From Melastoma dodecandrum (taxonomy: Eukaryota; Streptophyta; Magnoliopsida; Myrtales; Melastomataceae), in the NCBI GenBank assembly GCA_029817715.1, contig JARUPY010000602.1, positions 3,489,501 to 3,553,500 on the forward strand: a stretch of DNA of 64,000 nt, in the 5' to 3' direction. The translations under genes were made by a program, and so were the position numbers. The notes under the pieces are model-generated. The model made no database searches. It worked only from the letters and a program-made list of their open reading frames with translations, and was not told the origin of the DNA. Shown piece after piece: positions 52,307-64,000 of this stretch (positions are counted from its first letter, which is position 1; each line of letters starts with the position of its first letter).

Positions 52307-52903
52307 TCATAGGTAACAAAAGATTGGGGCAGTTAGCTTCAACATCTCGTCGAGCTTCGAGTCGTTCTCCGTTGGGGTCAAGTTCAAATCCCACCACAAA
52401 ACTTTCACACTGCTCGACTTCTTAACCACGGGTACCTGGACGGAACCCAGGTCGACCCTCTGCTCCGTGCTCGACAACGTTAGCTCCACGTTACTGTCAA
52501 CGTCATGGCTATCCGGCGAGACCCCCAGGGCAGTAGCCCTGTGCCTTCTCATGTGCCCTCCGAGTGCTTGACCAATCGAGAACTCCTGCCCGCACACCGA
52601 GCACTCGTGTGTCTTTGGCTTCCTCGGCGGCGACTGCCCAGCCGTGGAAGACTCGTTCCTTCCATCGACCCCGACCCCGGCAGCCGTCCTCGGCTTCTTG
52701 TGGCTCGCCCTGTGCCCACCTAGGGCCTGGAACGACATGAACTGCCGGCTACAGGTCTTGCACTCGAAAACCCTGCTCGAGAAGCCCGCGTTGTGGTCCG
52801 ACGAGGCGGCGTATTCATGTCCCCGGGACAGTAGCATGAGGTAGGCAGCCATCGACGACACGCTTTTGAACTCGGCTCCTCCGATGCTCCGCTTCATCGT
52901 CAT
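52307..52903 (-). CDS. C2H2 zinc finger repressor, ZAT11/ZAT18-like
   Basis: Intronless, 198 residues from the ATG at 52901-52903. Nuclear stress-type transcription repressor with two plant-specific Q-type fingers. Finger 1 spans residues ~48-68 (C-x2-C with FMSFQALGGHRASH) and finger 2 spans ~101-121 (C-x2-C with FSIGQALGGHMRRH). Both keep the QALGGH core that contacts DNA. The EAR repression motif DLNLTP is at 172-177. The L-box-like leucine-rich patch MAAYLMLLSRG lies at ~18-28. It has the one-exon architecture usual in this group. The last ~20 residues (LKLTAPIFCYL) are unremarkable. Such genes are usually induced quickly by oxidative or abiotic stress, by family analogy. Confidence 0.94.
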   Translation of the reverse strand: MTMKRSIGGAEFKSVSSMAAYLMLLSRGHEYAASSDHNAGFSSRVFECKTCSRQFMSFQALGGHRASHKKPRTAAGVGVDGRNESSTAGQSPPRKPKTHECSVCGQEFSIGQALGGHMRRHRATALGVSPDSHDVDSNVELTLSSTEQRVDLGSVQVPVVKKSSSVKVLWWDLNLTPTENDSKLDEMLKLTAPIFCYL

Positions 52904-55687
52904 GTAAAACAAGAAAAGCAAAACTGAAACCTTTAGATATATATAAAGGAAGCGGGGACTTCTTCTGTCTGCGGAATTAAATAAGTACAAGGATGAAATG
53001 AAAGCGGAAGTTTACATACACTATTTAAATACCACAAAAGTTATAAAAAGCTTTTTCTTGGGGGTGACTTAGACTAATGCCCTCCTCATTCCAATTCCTT
53101 CTTTCGTGACAAGGAAAGGCAATCAAAAGGGCTCAAGTCAGTCTTATCTGAAGGTCTGGATTAAGCCGCAATGCAAAAGCTTCAAGCAATTTAATTTTAC
53201 ACGTAATGTCATGACTAATTCTTTTATTTTCTTCTAGGTTAGTAACCATTCCGAGAAGTATCCAATCAGGGAGAAAAAGTCGTGTGTGATGAGTTAATAA
53301 TTACGTGTCCCCTGAAATTCTTTCATCATAATATTCGGACACGAAATGATTCTTAAAAACCCAACTACCCTTTACAGTTTTACATCGACCCCAGATCTTG
53401 GGTTTATCTCATTAGTGTGAAAGCTTAACTAAACCGATCTGTCTGCTCGGATTTTCGTTCCCACCACACCTCACAGGGAGGGGATGGGAATTAACAAAAG
53501 GGTTTGACATTTGACATTTTCCATCTCTATCCTTCTGCCTAACAAAAATTATCCTCAAAAAGTTGTCGCCTTACACGTGTGGCGGATGCCCTCATCCATT
53601 ACGCAAGACTTCCCACTCTCTTAACCCACGGGCATGAATCCTCCAGGTAAGTCCTTTGTGGGCTTTTCTCTAGGGACAAGCAAGGAATGTAAGAAGAAAC
53701 AATATACATGTATATATTGGGGTTTGGTTTGGCTCCCACAAGTCAAGTGGATTTGATGATGATGATACTTTCCAGGCATCTTCAGGCGCTTACTTACTAC
53801 CCCAAAGTCCCCTCGTCTGTTTCCTTTCTTCCCCATCAACTTCACTCGGTTTACTTCCTAATCCTCATCTGTCTCCCATCAACTTCACCTAGTCAAGCAA
53901 TGGAAACGATAATAGTCCTCGATGAGATGATGATGGTGGAGTTTGGTGGGCGGAACGACAAATATGGCAATTTTCCCAGTACTTATCTCTTCAGAGTACT
54001 TCAGTTGTTCCCAAGTTCCTTGGCGATGTCTGACTTTGAAATGATGTTGGACTTACAAAACCATTTAGATCGTCCATATCGAACAAGATATCTAAAGCCT
54101 TAACATAGGTTTTTAATTACTAGACTTGGATTTGTAAGCTAAGTCCAACTATACAAAAAAGGGAGGGCAAACTAAGTCCAAACTCCTGCCAACAAAGCCT
54201 AAATCTATTCATGGTTAGGACAAGTACTCTACATTTTCTTTTAACACCATCGATCGTCAGCGATTGCCACACGTCTAGATTAGAAGCTTCATCCCTAAGG
54301 TCTTATTCAACTCCAAGCATTAAGAGCCAAAGGGAATTTTTAACCATCAGTGCATATGAAATCACATCAGACTAATCTTAATTTCGTGACACACTAAATA
54401 CTTGATTTAAATTATTTAACTTTCCATTATTATGAGAGCCTTCATCTTTTCTTAACCAATCGAGATTGGTTCATATTAGTTCCGCCTAAACTATTCAGAC
54501 TTTATTAAGATTTGCCAAGGGCTTAGTAATTCGGGTACAAGGTAAGCCATGACATAATATACAAAGGATTGCGGTCATATATTACTTGGTCAACCCCAAG
54601 ACTCAACACAAGGCACCATACGTAAACCGGTTAATGCATTGTACAGGCCTCAAGTTTATATAGACATCAAGACACCAATGAGAAGTGATCAAGATGAAAC
54701 GATTCCAGTCTAGCAGGCTAGCAAGGAGATGGTTTAGTTTAGGTGACAAAACATCATGTGATAAGCTATTGGAAACTTTGGAACAAACTATCGAAGTAGG
54801 TGTTTCACTAATTCATGATTTCGTCGGATTCTCTTCACGTTTTGAACTAGAGCAGCAAGTGTAGCCCCTGTTTAGATCATTTGTCCAATCTATTCTCTCT
54901 GGAGTAGCAAAGAGTCTCAGCGAGCATCGTTTTCTATGTTTAGGGGGTGCTGAAAGAGGATGCAAAGGACTCTAAAAGACATGTCTAACCAAGGCAAAGG
55001 AGGACAGCATTAATACCAGGACAGGGCAGGGTGAATTCTAACACACAACATAGAATTTAGGATTCCGGCAAAACACAAAAAACGGTCAGTATCCCAAGAT
55101 ATTGATGATAAAGATTACCATTCCATTACCCTAGAAAAAAAGAAACTCCATTGGCAACATGGAAGGGTTAGATTCTTCAACTACACAGAAAAAGCAGCCC
55201 CGCGAAATCGAGATCATAAAAGAAATGAATCTAGCCTTCCTAGTAAAAAACTGGTATAAAGCTGATCCACTGGCACAGAACTAACAAAACAATGCCAAAC
55301 CGAGCAGCACAGAAGCAGTGAGAGCAAAGGCACCCTCAATTTTAAATATGTTCGAGGAAATAGCAAACCATACTTTACAACTTCGGTTCAAAACTCCTTG
55401 GGCAAAAAATATTCGCTTAAGCATCTATAGAAAATAGTAGCTCCGCAGATACAAGGGTTTAGCGGAAATAAAATCGTTCCATGGATACAATGAAACTCAA
55501 GACAGCATTTTTTGAACAGAATATCCTCTACAAGCTTGTACCACACAAAGAGGTGATCGACCAACAAGCCTCTGAATGCAATATGGAGCCGCAGTAGCGG
55601 CCATAAGCAGAATACGCTACTAGGATAGGAGGGTCACAATTGGATATAAATACAAGGGAAGAAAAACAAATGGAAGGCAAGGGGTCA
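52904..55687. other. Gene-free stretch
   Basis: Upstream DNA of the zinc finger gene to about 53450, then 2.2 kb without a recognisable gene, RNA or repeat. An ATG-initiated 131-codon frame at 53708-54103 has low-complexity, non-conserved-looking sequence and is not called. Confidence 0.5.
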
Positions 55688-56027
55688 TCACGATTCGGTC
55701 TGAGCTTCCGCGTCCGGGTCTGCTTCGCTCCCGAATTTCTGCTTGAAGGAATCCTGCCTTTGCAACCACATAACGTGCCCCTGCTCTCCAAAAGGAATCG
55801 AATTTCCCATCACAAAGAATCCCCCGAAAGATCAAACATTTCATTGAAGCAATTCGACAAGCACCTGATGGACAACATACGAACGAGGAAAAATGCCCAT
55901 CAAGCCAATAAAAAATTACCTGAAGAGCAGCGGCCCAAGCAATCAGAAACGATGCGAACCAGAATTTCTTGTCCTTGAGGAGTTGCTTCACTTCCATCCC
56001 CCTCCCCCCACCAAACCCTAACCCCAT
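55688..56027 (-). CDS. 66-residue single-pass membrane protein
   Basis: Two exons on the minus strand: 56027-55920 and 55780-55688 (TGA), giving 66 residues. The sequence starts MGLGFGGGRGMEVKQLLKDK, continues with the helix KFWFASFLIAWAAALQ, and ends in a hydrophilic acidic tail (VMWLQRQDSFKQKFGSEADP). The clean GT-AG junction restores the frame after LQ with GHVMWLQ. Two TGGGCC site II boxes lie 60-85 bp upstream (56085-56090, 56105-56110), which supports a real promoter of housekeeping type. A second ATG at codon 11 could also initiate. It resembles small plant proteins annotated only as hypothetical, and the function is unknown. Confidence 0.75.
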
Positions 56028-56084
56028 TCCCCCCCCCCACCCCCCCCGGGGGGGCTATTTTTTCCCCTCACGCACGGGGTATAT

Positions 56085-56110
56085 TGGGCCGAAAGATCAC
56101 TTAATGGGCC
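56085..56110 (-). promoter_or_regulatory. Site II pair upstream of the small membrane protein gene
   Basis: TGGGCC at 56085-56090 and 56105-56110, with a further AGCCCA at 56132-56137. Elements of this kind drive growth-linked plant genes. Assignment is by position upstream of the leftward gene. Confidence 0.45.
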
Positions 56111-56389
56111 AAAACCCATTAACTTATACTAGCCCATTTACGAAGCCCCATTTTGAAATGTTGTTAATTGGACACAAACCTCGCTCGTTCTAACGGCTTG
56201 GCATCCCTCAAAGAAAATATAAGTTTCACCGTAAAATATTTTGCGAAGAGACTTATTCAAGAACAAAACTCATCGTGTTCATAAGTGAGCACGAGGGTTG
56301 GGTTTAACGAAAATGAAACGAATGACTGGCAGTTCCAAAATCTGACTTCTCGACTGTAATGAAAAATTTTAGATAATGTCCCTCTGGTA

Positions 56390-58860
56390 AGATAATTGCT
56401 GTAATAACAACTGCTCACTTTCATGGAGGCAGTTTCCCCGCCAAGTACAAGGAGAGCTTCTCCCAAGTCTCCCACAATGTACTCCCCGATTTCTGATCCT
56501 TCGGAGAGCTTTACTTTCTTCACATTGAGTCTAGTCCCATTCTGGCAGAGCTCGTAAAGCCTGGAGCTTCGAAGAACAAAGGAATCTCTCAGCTTACCGG
56601 GCCACCCTGTAACCGCGACGCGAAACCTCATCTCAGCATCGACAACTCCCTGAAGGATCATGCTGCAATTTTTCTCCTTGTCAAACCATACGTCATTTGC
56701 AGCATTCACCATGGGCAAATTCATGAGTATATGAGTAGCGTCTATTGCGCCACAGCAATTCGGAAGTCCACGGATTTTCTCGAACTTTTCTTTTACTCTT
56801 TCCATCTCCTTTTCATCGGAGGGCCCAGTTAAGGTGCATGAGCCCTTTCTTTTCCATTGCCTCGACGAATTGCCAGGTGATTTGGGAGACCGAGGACTGG
56901 TTCATCTTGAATAAGTCACCGACGCTCTGCAATGATTTCCCTGAGCTTAGCGTCATTAAAGCTACTGCTACTTGGTCATTTACAGATAAACATCCCCCGT
57001 TGAAATCAGCCAGGTTACTGGGTCTTGTCAACAAATTGTTCTTCACGGATAACAGATGTAGTCAAATTTTCTCTTTGATATCCTGAAAAACGATCCAAAT
57101 TCCTTCGAATTTCCAGATCCTGAATATCCTACACACAGTTTTTTTAATCCATCTGTATTAATCGCTAAAAGACCGACATGTATGAAAATATATCCAGAGT
57201 TCCTTTGAAATGGTGAATCAAAACAGATATGTCCAAAGATCACACATGCAATACCAGGAAAAACATTCTACAACCCCTGGAAAGGATTGGAGAAAATATT
57301 TTCTTATAAATAAGCTAAGATGCAAGCAGTGATCTGGACAAGCTTCAGTCAATCACCATGCATTTATGAATATAGGGGAAGATACATCTGTGGAATAAAT
57401 AGCAGAATTCAATCATAGTAAACTTCCAGGGCAGGGGCCATCATCCTTACTCAATCCTCAAATGATTGGTAGATCACTGCTCGATGAATCCAGACAATGG
57501 AATCCAGAAAAGGAATATCGATCCAGATTACTGAGAGCAGGTCAAGAGCCAAGTTTTGTCTTCATCGACTAACGAAAAATAAAAAGTGAGAATCCTGGTA
57601 AGCCCTCATGCTAAACTACACGACCAATGATATTGCTCTCCTAATATTCTTAATAATGCTGTCACGAATGAAAAGTTAAAGAAAGGAATTCGGAGTCATT
57701 TATCCTGAAATGCGAGATCATGGTACAAGAACTTTCCCATTTGCTATTGCCTTTAGAGTTAGACTATCATGAGGTGTGGACTTATGATATACTGGCTAAA
57801 GTGAGGATCTGCAGTGTCAAGAAGCATTCCGAACACAGAATCAACTCGCTCCGAAATCACAGTCTAGAATCAAAAGCTCCCAATAGTCACAGTAGTTTAG
57901 TCATAATCACAAATTTCTTTTAGTTTCTTTGGTAAACATCTATGTGAAACCGGATCGTTCTAGGGAGACGCCTACTATGCTTGCCAGAGGGTGTTAAGAA
58001 ATTACAGCTTTATGGAGTTCACGTGAGTCCAAGGTTACGCCAGAAGTCTTCAGAATATCTCCATCAAGATAATCCAAGCATTCGGCAACTTAACTTCTCT
58101 GTTTCAAAATCGAAGGAGGTGAATATTCATGAATCAAGTATCAGGAAGTGGACCACTCGAGATTAGATATCAAAAGTTACGAGGATACGAAGAGATAGAA
58201 GAAAGCAACGATCCGATAAAAGCATAGAGCATTTTTTTGGGGTCACTTGGATGATCCAAGTGAATTCGTGGATGCGCAATGTCAACACTTACAATGGTAT
58301 CGGCATGAAAATCTTCCAAGCTAAGCCTACGACAAAATAATCCTTACGATTACCAAGCAAGCTAAGGACTAAGCTCGTAACAATTCTGTCAAATAACTTT
58401 GAATGAAACCCCAAGAATCTCGATCAAAACACTTTCTTGAAGCAGATGCTCATGTTTCTGAAACACAAACCTAAGACCGCGCCACCAAATCATACAACGT
58501 ACAATGCCACAGTAAGGCAACAAGGAACATGCTCCACCTAACACCATCCCTCACCTCAGCGCATCACAGTAAAGCCAAAACGACAATCAAACCACCAAAC
58601 CAACCCCCAACACAACGCAAAAACAGCCAACTGGTCAACAAAAGGGAGAAAAGGTAGAAGTTGGTTTTGTTTCCTCGTACCGGAAATCCTCCTGGAGAAC
58701 TGATCCCACCAATCCGGACACCGAGGCTGAGCAACCCTTCAGGGAGCAGTCAACAAAACGTCTCCGTGGCCATCCCCTACCTCGTCCCTGTCCCTGTCAC
58801 CACCGCCACCACCGCTCTCCCGCGCCTTCCTCTTCAACCGTGCCCCTTCCACAACTACCC
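56390..58860 (-). pseudogene. ALP1-like (PIF/Harbinger-derived nuclease) pseudogene
   Basis: Broken copy of a plant ALP1-like gene, a family domesticated from Harbinger transposases. Exon 1 (about 58860-58682) keeps the basic start LKRKARESGGGGGDRDRD and the motif CPDWWDQFSRRISG. A 1.55 kb intron (58681-57129) joins G to G in phase. Exon 2 reads FGSFFRISKRKFDYIC, LSVNDQVAVALMTLSSGKSL, FKMNQSSVSQITWQFVEAME, FEKIRGLPNCCGAIDATHI and DAEMRFRVAVTGWPGKLRDS. Lesions: an in-frame TGA before RVAQP in exon 1 (near 58734), a frameshift after FDYIC (about 57050), an extra base at WxPSDEKEM (about 56825), and loss of everything after EYIVGD. Two carboxylates of the DDE triad fall in the surviving part. 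The sequence is not translatable and is probably inactive. Confidence 0.78.
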
Positions 58861-59471
58861 GTGTCTGGTGGGCTATAACAAATATATAACAGCATTCGGA
58901 CACAGCACAGCAGACTCAACACAACAGTATAAATATTACACAAGCAAAGGAAATGAATGGAGGAGTCGTGGCCGTCTGGTTGTTTGCTATAAATGAGAGG
59001 AGATGAAGGTGAAAAATTATTCTTTCTACGGGAGTAACATGCAAAATGGTCTGGTTCCTCCGATTATAAATCAGAAATATAATAAATATTTAAAATACTA
59101 TAAACGTGTGAAAAAAAGAATTTAAACTATAACACTCTGAAATTTTATCGAAATCGTTGACTTGAATCGTGACTTTATGATATATAGTGTTTGAAGCCAT
59201 GAAAACACGGGTTCAGAACAGCGATACGAACCTCGTGTTAATAACATGGTGTTGTTTTTGTGCTTTTCTTGGGAAAAGAAGGGTAAGAAAAATTGTGCTA
59301 CTTGTTTCATTTTATTCCACAGCTAATTGAAAAAAGAAAATATTTATAATTTTGAGATGAAAATCTGACTCTGACTGTAATTTTCAACACCCTCGATCGT
59401 TTCTCATGACTAGCATTTTGAGCCGATTATAACTGATTCTGGAAAAGAAAGGAGTGGGGTGTGTCCCCAAA
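58861..59471. other. Intergenic DNA
   Basis: AT-rich spacer between the ALP1-like pseudogene and the SOSEKI gene 3' end. No feature recognised. Confidence 0.5.
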
Positions 59472-60489
59472 TCAAACATGAAGATTGCCAATGGAGTCAA
59501 CCACACCCACACCCTTGGGGCCACACGAGACGAGGTGAATCAATGCGGATGACGCTGCCTTCATCCTCCCACTTCCCCTCTCGCCCTCGTTACTCCCTCT
59601 ATTAATTTTCCTATGATCGTACCCCACTTTCACCGCCGCCCCTTCCTCGTTGCTCGAACTCGACCGGGGCCGAGGGGGCGAACATCCCTCCACCACCTTC
59701 CCAGGCTCCTCCCCGAACGATGAACCCCGCTTCCTAAACCTCTTCTCGTCAGTCTGGGTTGATGTGCCTTGGGATCGGATGCTCCGGGACCGGTTCGGAT
59801 GGTGGAGCTCCGACCCCTTTAGGACGTACTCTTGTCCTTCGTTGCAGGGATGGATTAAGTCGTCCTCGGACAAGTCCTGCCATACGTATCCGCTCTTGTA
59901 GTTCCTACACATTAAAAAATCCAAAATGGTTGCCAAACCCAACGAAAAGGAAACTGATGAATGATGCGGTTTTCTTTTAGAAAAAGGAATTGGTTCTCTA
60001 TCTAACCTTTTGGAAGACCATGAGTACATTTCTGCAAGGCCCCGGCCCCGGAGAAAGTTCATCCGCGCGATCACATCTGAAAGAGTTTCCCGAACAACAA
60101 TAACATGAATCTAAAATATGCCGTAATCACTAAACGTGAATCCATTCGTCCATAAACTTCCGACTCTGCGATCAAAGATAGATCGAAGACGAAGCAGGTG
60201 TAATGGATGTCCGGGTTTCTTTACCTCTCAGGTAGAGTCCATCACAAGGGGAGGAGAGAGTGACTTCCATGAAGTGAGGCTGCTCGAGGTTGCCGTCCCT
60301 AGAGACGTAATAAACCACGGAAACCTTGGTCTCCTCCTCCTTACAACCCCTCAGAGCCGTCATCAGCGTCAGCGGCCGTTGCTGTTGTGGCGGGGGACAC
60401 GTGACTTCTTCATCTCTGTTGTGGTAGTCGTACTTCATCTTCCTCTGCTGCACCATCCATGAGACCTCGTCGCCCTTTCTTGAGCTCAT
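59472..60489 (-). CDS. SOSEKI (DUF966) polarity protein
   Basis: Three exons on the minus strand: 60489-60225, 60076-60007 and 59904-59472 (TGA), 255 residues, phases joining. SOSEKI proteins polymerise through an N-terminal DIX-like domain and localise to cell edges. That domain runs from about residue 57: [20 protein letters not shown], then [57 protein letters not shown] and [12 protein letters not shown]. The N-terminal ~50 residues ([32 protein letters not shown]) are unusual and not typical of the family. The C-terminus is Ser/Arg-rich, with [15 protein letters not shown] and VSCGPKGV near the end, like the short conserved patches in other members. The start is the first ATG of the frame. 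Confidence 0.93.
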
Positions 60490-61620
60490 CCGGGGAAACT
60501 AAGATGATATCAAACAAAATTGGTCTTTCTTCAGGAGGCTGAAAAGGGGGGTTTGGGGAATTCTTCCAAAAAAGAAGAACAAGGATTGAAATGGAAGAAA
60601 CTTTACTACTTCTGAGATGTTATATTTTGGGGTGATGTAGCATTTGGGTGGGTGAAATGGGATCATCATACACAACTCCCACATTCATTGCCCTCTAGGG
60701 ATTAGTGTGCACTAATTTCATTATTGAATGAATTGGGTTGGTATTAAACAAAAATACACAACGAAGAGACGGGTTTAGTGGGTTAAACGCTTATGTTACA
60801 CCTACGAAAAAAATAGCCACCTCATCTTACTACGAATTTTAAAACTATTTATCTTATTTCAAAAAATATTTTAATTTATTACAAAGCTACACAAAAGCGA
60901 CCGGCACATTTCGGACAAACACGACCAGCCATGCAACCCTTCTTTGATGGCGTGCAAAAATTTCCCATTTTCGATACAATAAATACAAAAGTCTTGCTGG
61001 AGACCCCCATGACATTGTAAACAATGACATTTGTACACATTACAAAGAGGAGTTGGACAGTCCCCATTCAGACAACCTGCTGGCCTGCTGACACACCCGG
61101 ACAATCTCCCATGTATCTTATGTTTGGTTAGGTGAGGAGGTAGAAACTTCCGTCAAAGCCTACTGCTTGACACTACATTATTACATCCAGAAAGTTGCTT
61201 GCTTCCAAGTAATGTGACTGCCCCCCACTCATGGAAAGTTATTAGCATGGAGTGCAATTTAACCCAAGCTCCACCTAGATAACATTTCCAGACATGTCTT
61301 TGCAGACACTACTTCCTCTAACCGACAGACAATTATGTGTCGCCCCCCTTAATCAATCAATTCTACAAGCATTACCCTATTCTGCAGGTAAGCAGCAACC
61401 CCAAGGAAACACTACCACTGAGTTGAGATTCGTTCCAAATCATCACAAAGGTTTTGGACAAGTAAGTAAACATTGGACGAAATCATTTGAGAACAGATCA
61501 TTGGGACAGAAATAGTTGAGCATAATAGAAGACAGAATAAGCCTTCAGAACAATTTTTTCTTCCCAAAAATTCAGCTATGGAACTAAACAAACTCGACAG
61601 AGAAGCCCGACTCAAAACAC
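60490..61620. other. Intergenic DNA
   Basis: SOSEKI promoter side on the left and RPL23a 3' flank on the right. On the minus strand at 60880-61104 two overlapping frames are Cys-rich (CPTPLCNVYKCHCLQCHGG), but neither begins with a supported ATG and no family was recognised. Confidence 0.45.
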
Positions 61621-62641
<1,021 letters not shown>

Positions 62642-62812
62642 TGCGCCGGCGGAGGAAGATTTCACCTAACCAGAAGAACAAATCAAGAGAATTGAGATCG
62701 GACAACGAAACCGTACGTTTCCCAAAAGACAGAATTGAGCTGCGCAGAGACCTGCGACGACGAGAAGTGGCTGGGGCGCGACGGCTTGCTATCTCTCAGC
62801 CGGCTGTATGCA

Positions 62813-62963
62813 TTAGGGTTAGGGTTTTTAAGAGGACGACGGGATTGGATTCTTCCGGCCCATGAAGTTACCGTCATGTCCCTTCCACTACTGGGCTTTA
62901 ACGTTTATCGGATGATATCGAGTTAGGCCCACTATAGGAATATTGGGCTTTCCATTAGGCCCA
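62813..62963 (-). promoter_or_regulatory. Telo-box and site II elements of RPL23a
   Basis: On the minus strand, AAACCCTAACCCTAA lies at 62813-62827 and TGGGCC at 62857-62862, 62927-62932 and 62958-62963, all 170-325 bp upstream of the start codon. This is the plant ribosomal protein promoter layout. Confidence 0.7.
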
Positions 62964-64000
62964 ATGGTTATGACAAATGATCAGTGTTTGTTTTTAAATA
63001 ATGGGGTGGGATTAGGATAAATTAATTAGTTACCATTTCATCCGAAGAAACAGATCTCATACTATTCTAGATATTCTTTCGGTTGGTTGGCCTTGAGTTT
63101 TGTAGAATGGAAGGATCTTTCATTTTATTCCTTAAATTGTTACGCAAACAAACCAAACATACCATTAGCTCAAAATGTACAAGGGAGGTTACTTTTTCTT
63201 GACAAGCACTGGTTCAGACTGGTGGATTCGGTGTCTAATTGGTCATAGCATGAGTTGGGGCAATACGGCTGGCTCCGTGCCATCATGTTCGTCACTGGAG
63301 CCGCCTGGATGCCTCGAGCGCTCACCCACCGGAGAAATTATTTTTGCAAAAATGACTTTATTGATCATTAGATAAAATTGAATTAAAATATTGTCTATAA
63401 TTTACGATGCATACACAATTTTTCCTCTATTTGAGCCCGCTTCAAGAGACACTGAAGTAATGCAACCTTGGTAGTGCAGTCATATTGAGGTTTGTGGTGG
63501 GTATTGCCTCCTGCTTACTCCACAAGCTCTCTACGAATATCGAGATAGGACAATTAGAAAGATTTGCACCCAGTAAAATCGTGCTTGAAAGGAGTCCTTG
63601 ACAGGACTTACCGGCAGCGGCAGCGGCTCGTGGCCATATTGTTAGCAAGATGCTTGGAAGGATCAGTTATTCCTTCCAGGGGTTCCGCGCTGTAGACTTT
63701 ACCCCAGGGCACGTCCAAATGGTCAAGACTCAAGATACTAGAGGCCTTGGTTGCTGAAGATGCACCTTAGACCACTATTTACAACCTTCGGACAAACACC
63801 TGGTTCCAACCTGCAATGAAAGCAGAATGCAGCCTAACTCGTGCCCCGTTCTGATTTGCAGGAGCTGGAAGAGAAAATAATGAGAAGACATCTCACCAAT
63901 TGTAACAACATAGGGTTGGTCCAAGTGGTAAGGAGCTGCAGCCACCCCTGTTAGAAGACTCATCCACCATAGCCACGTGTCCTACCCGAATCAAGTCTGA
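62964..64000. other. Right-edge intergenic DNA
   Basis: No recognised gene. Frames of ~60-70 codons on either strand match no family I know. The last ~600 bp is less AT-rich and may be the edge of a gene or repeat beyond the window. Confidence 0.45.

Noticed and set aside
53708..54103. 131-codon ATG-initiated frame
   Set aside because: The composition is irregular, with no conserved motif, no neighbouring exons and no promoter signal. It is consistent with chance.
60880..61104. Cys-rich frames that look like a small secreted peptide
   Set aside because: The longer frame starts at TTG, there is no signal peptide, and two overlapping frames are equally Cys-rich, so this is a composition effect.

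Overview
This is a plant nuclear chromosome segment, from an angiosperm and most likely a eudicot. The evidence is spliced genes with short GT-AG introns, plant-only protein families (GRAS, SOSEKI, WAT1, CASP-like, C2H2 ZAT with an EAR motif, DUF547, FDM), nuclear tRNA genes, telo-box/site II promoters on ribosomal protein genes, and AT-rich spacers with microsatellites and homopolymers. I cannot name the species.

Layout, left to right. 0-4 kb: a leftward GRAS regulator. 4-9.2 kb: gene-poor DNA with a short copia remnant and three diverged copies of a ~220 bp repeat. 9.2-11.2 kb: a broken FDM/IDN2-type RNA-directed DNA methylation gene. 12.7-14.7 kb: a leftward leucine-zipper/DUF547 gene. 15.0-15.6 kb: a receptor-like cytoplasmic kinase fragment. 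16.6-16.9 kb: a small GC-rich element with inverted ends and four 28 bp repeats. 17.9-18.6 kb: a plant-specific conserved gene. 19.5 kb: tRNA-Lys. 19.8-21.8 kb: ALG5, converging on a leftward actin gene (22.3-23.6 kb). 25.4-26.1 kb: CASP-like gene. 27.5-28.4 kb: single-anchor membrane protein. 30.8 kb: tRNA-Arg. 31.8-33.8 kb: a decayed ZFC3H1-like gene copy. 36.3-37.8 kb: an atypical bHLH gene. 38.9-39.6 kb: ribosomal protein S15a. 40.3-42.4 kb: a RABE/Rab8 GTPase. 42.4-46.2 kb: repeat-rich spacer with a LINE remnant and a 27 bp minisatellite. 46.2-47.7 kb: WAT1/UMAMIT transporter. 48.3-51 kb: a Tify-domain-binding-domain protein. 52.3-52.9 kb: ZAT-type zinc finger repressor. 55.7-56.0 kb: a 66-residue membrane protein. 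56.4-58.9 kb: a broken ALP1-like (PIF/Harbinger-derived) gene. 59.5-60.5 kb: SOSEKI. 61.6-62.6 kb: ribosomal protein L23a.

These genes do not form one pathway. The window mixes housekeeping loci (two ribosomal proteins, actin, ALG5, RABE, tRNAs) with regulators and membrane proteins. Exon boundaries were placed by hand from reading frame, splice dinucleotides and family conservation. I checked that exon phases join and that the total lengths fit for RPS15a (130 aa), RPL23a (154 aa), actin (377 aa) and RABE1 (216 aa).

I found no previously undescribed system. The points most worth a second look are four decaying gene copies (FDM, ZFC3H1-like, ALP1-like, RLCK), the 16.6 kb inverted-end element, the three-copy repeat at 7.4-8.6 kb, two GC-AG introns, an in-frame stop-free intron, and a long internal repeat array in the TDBD protein.
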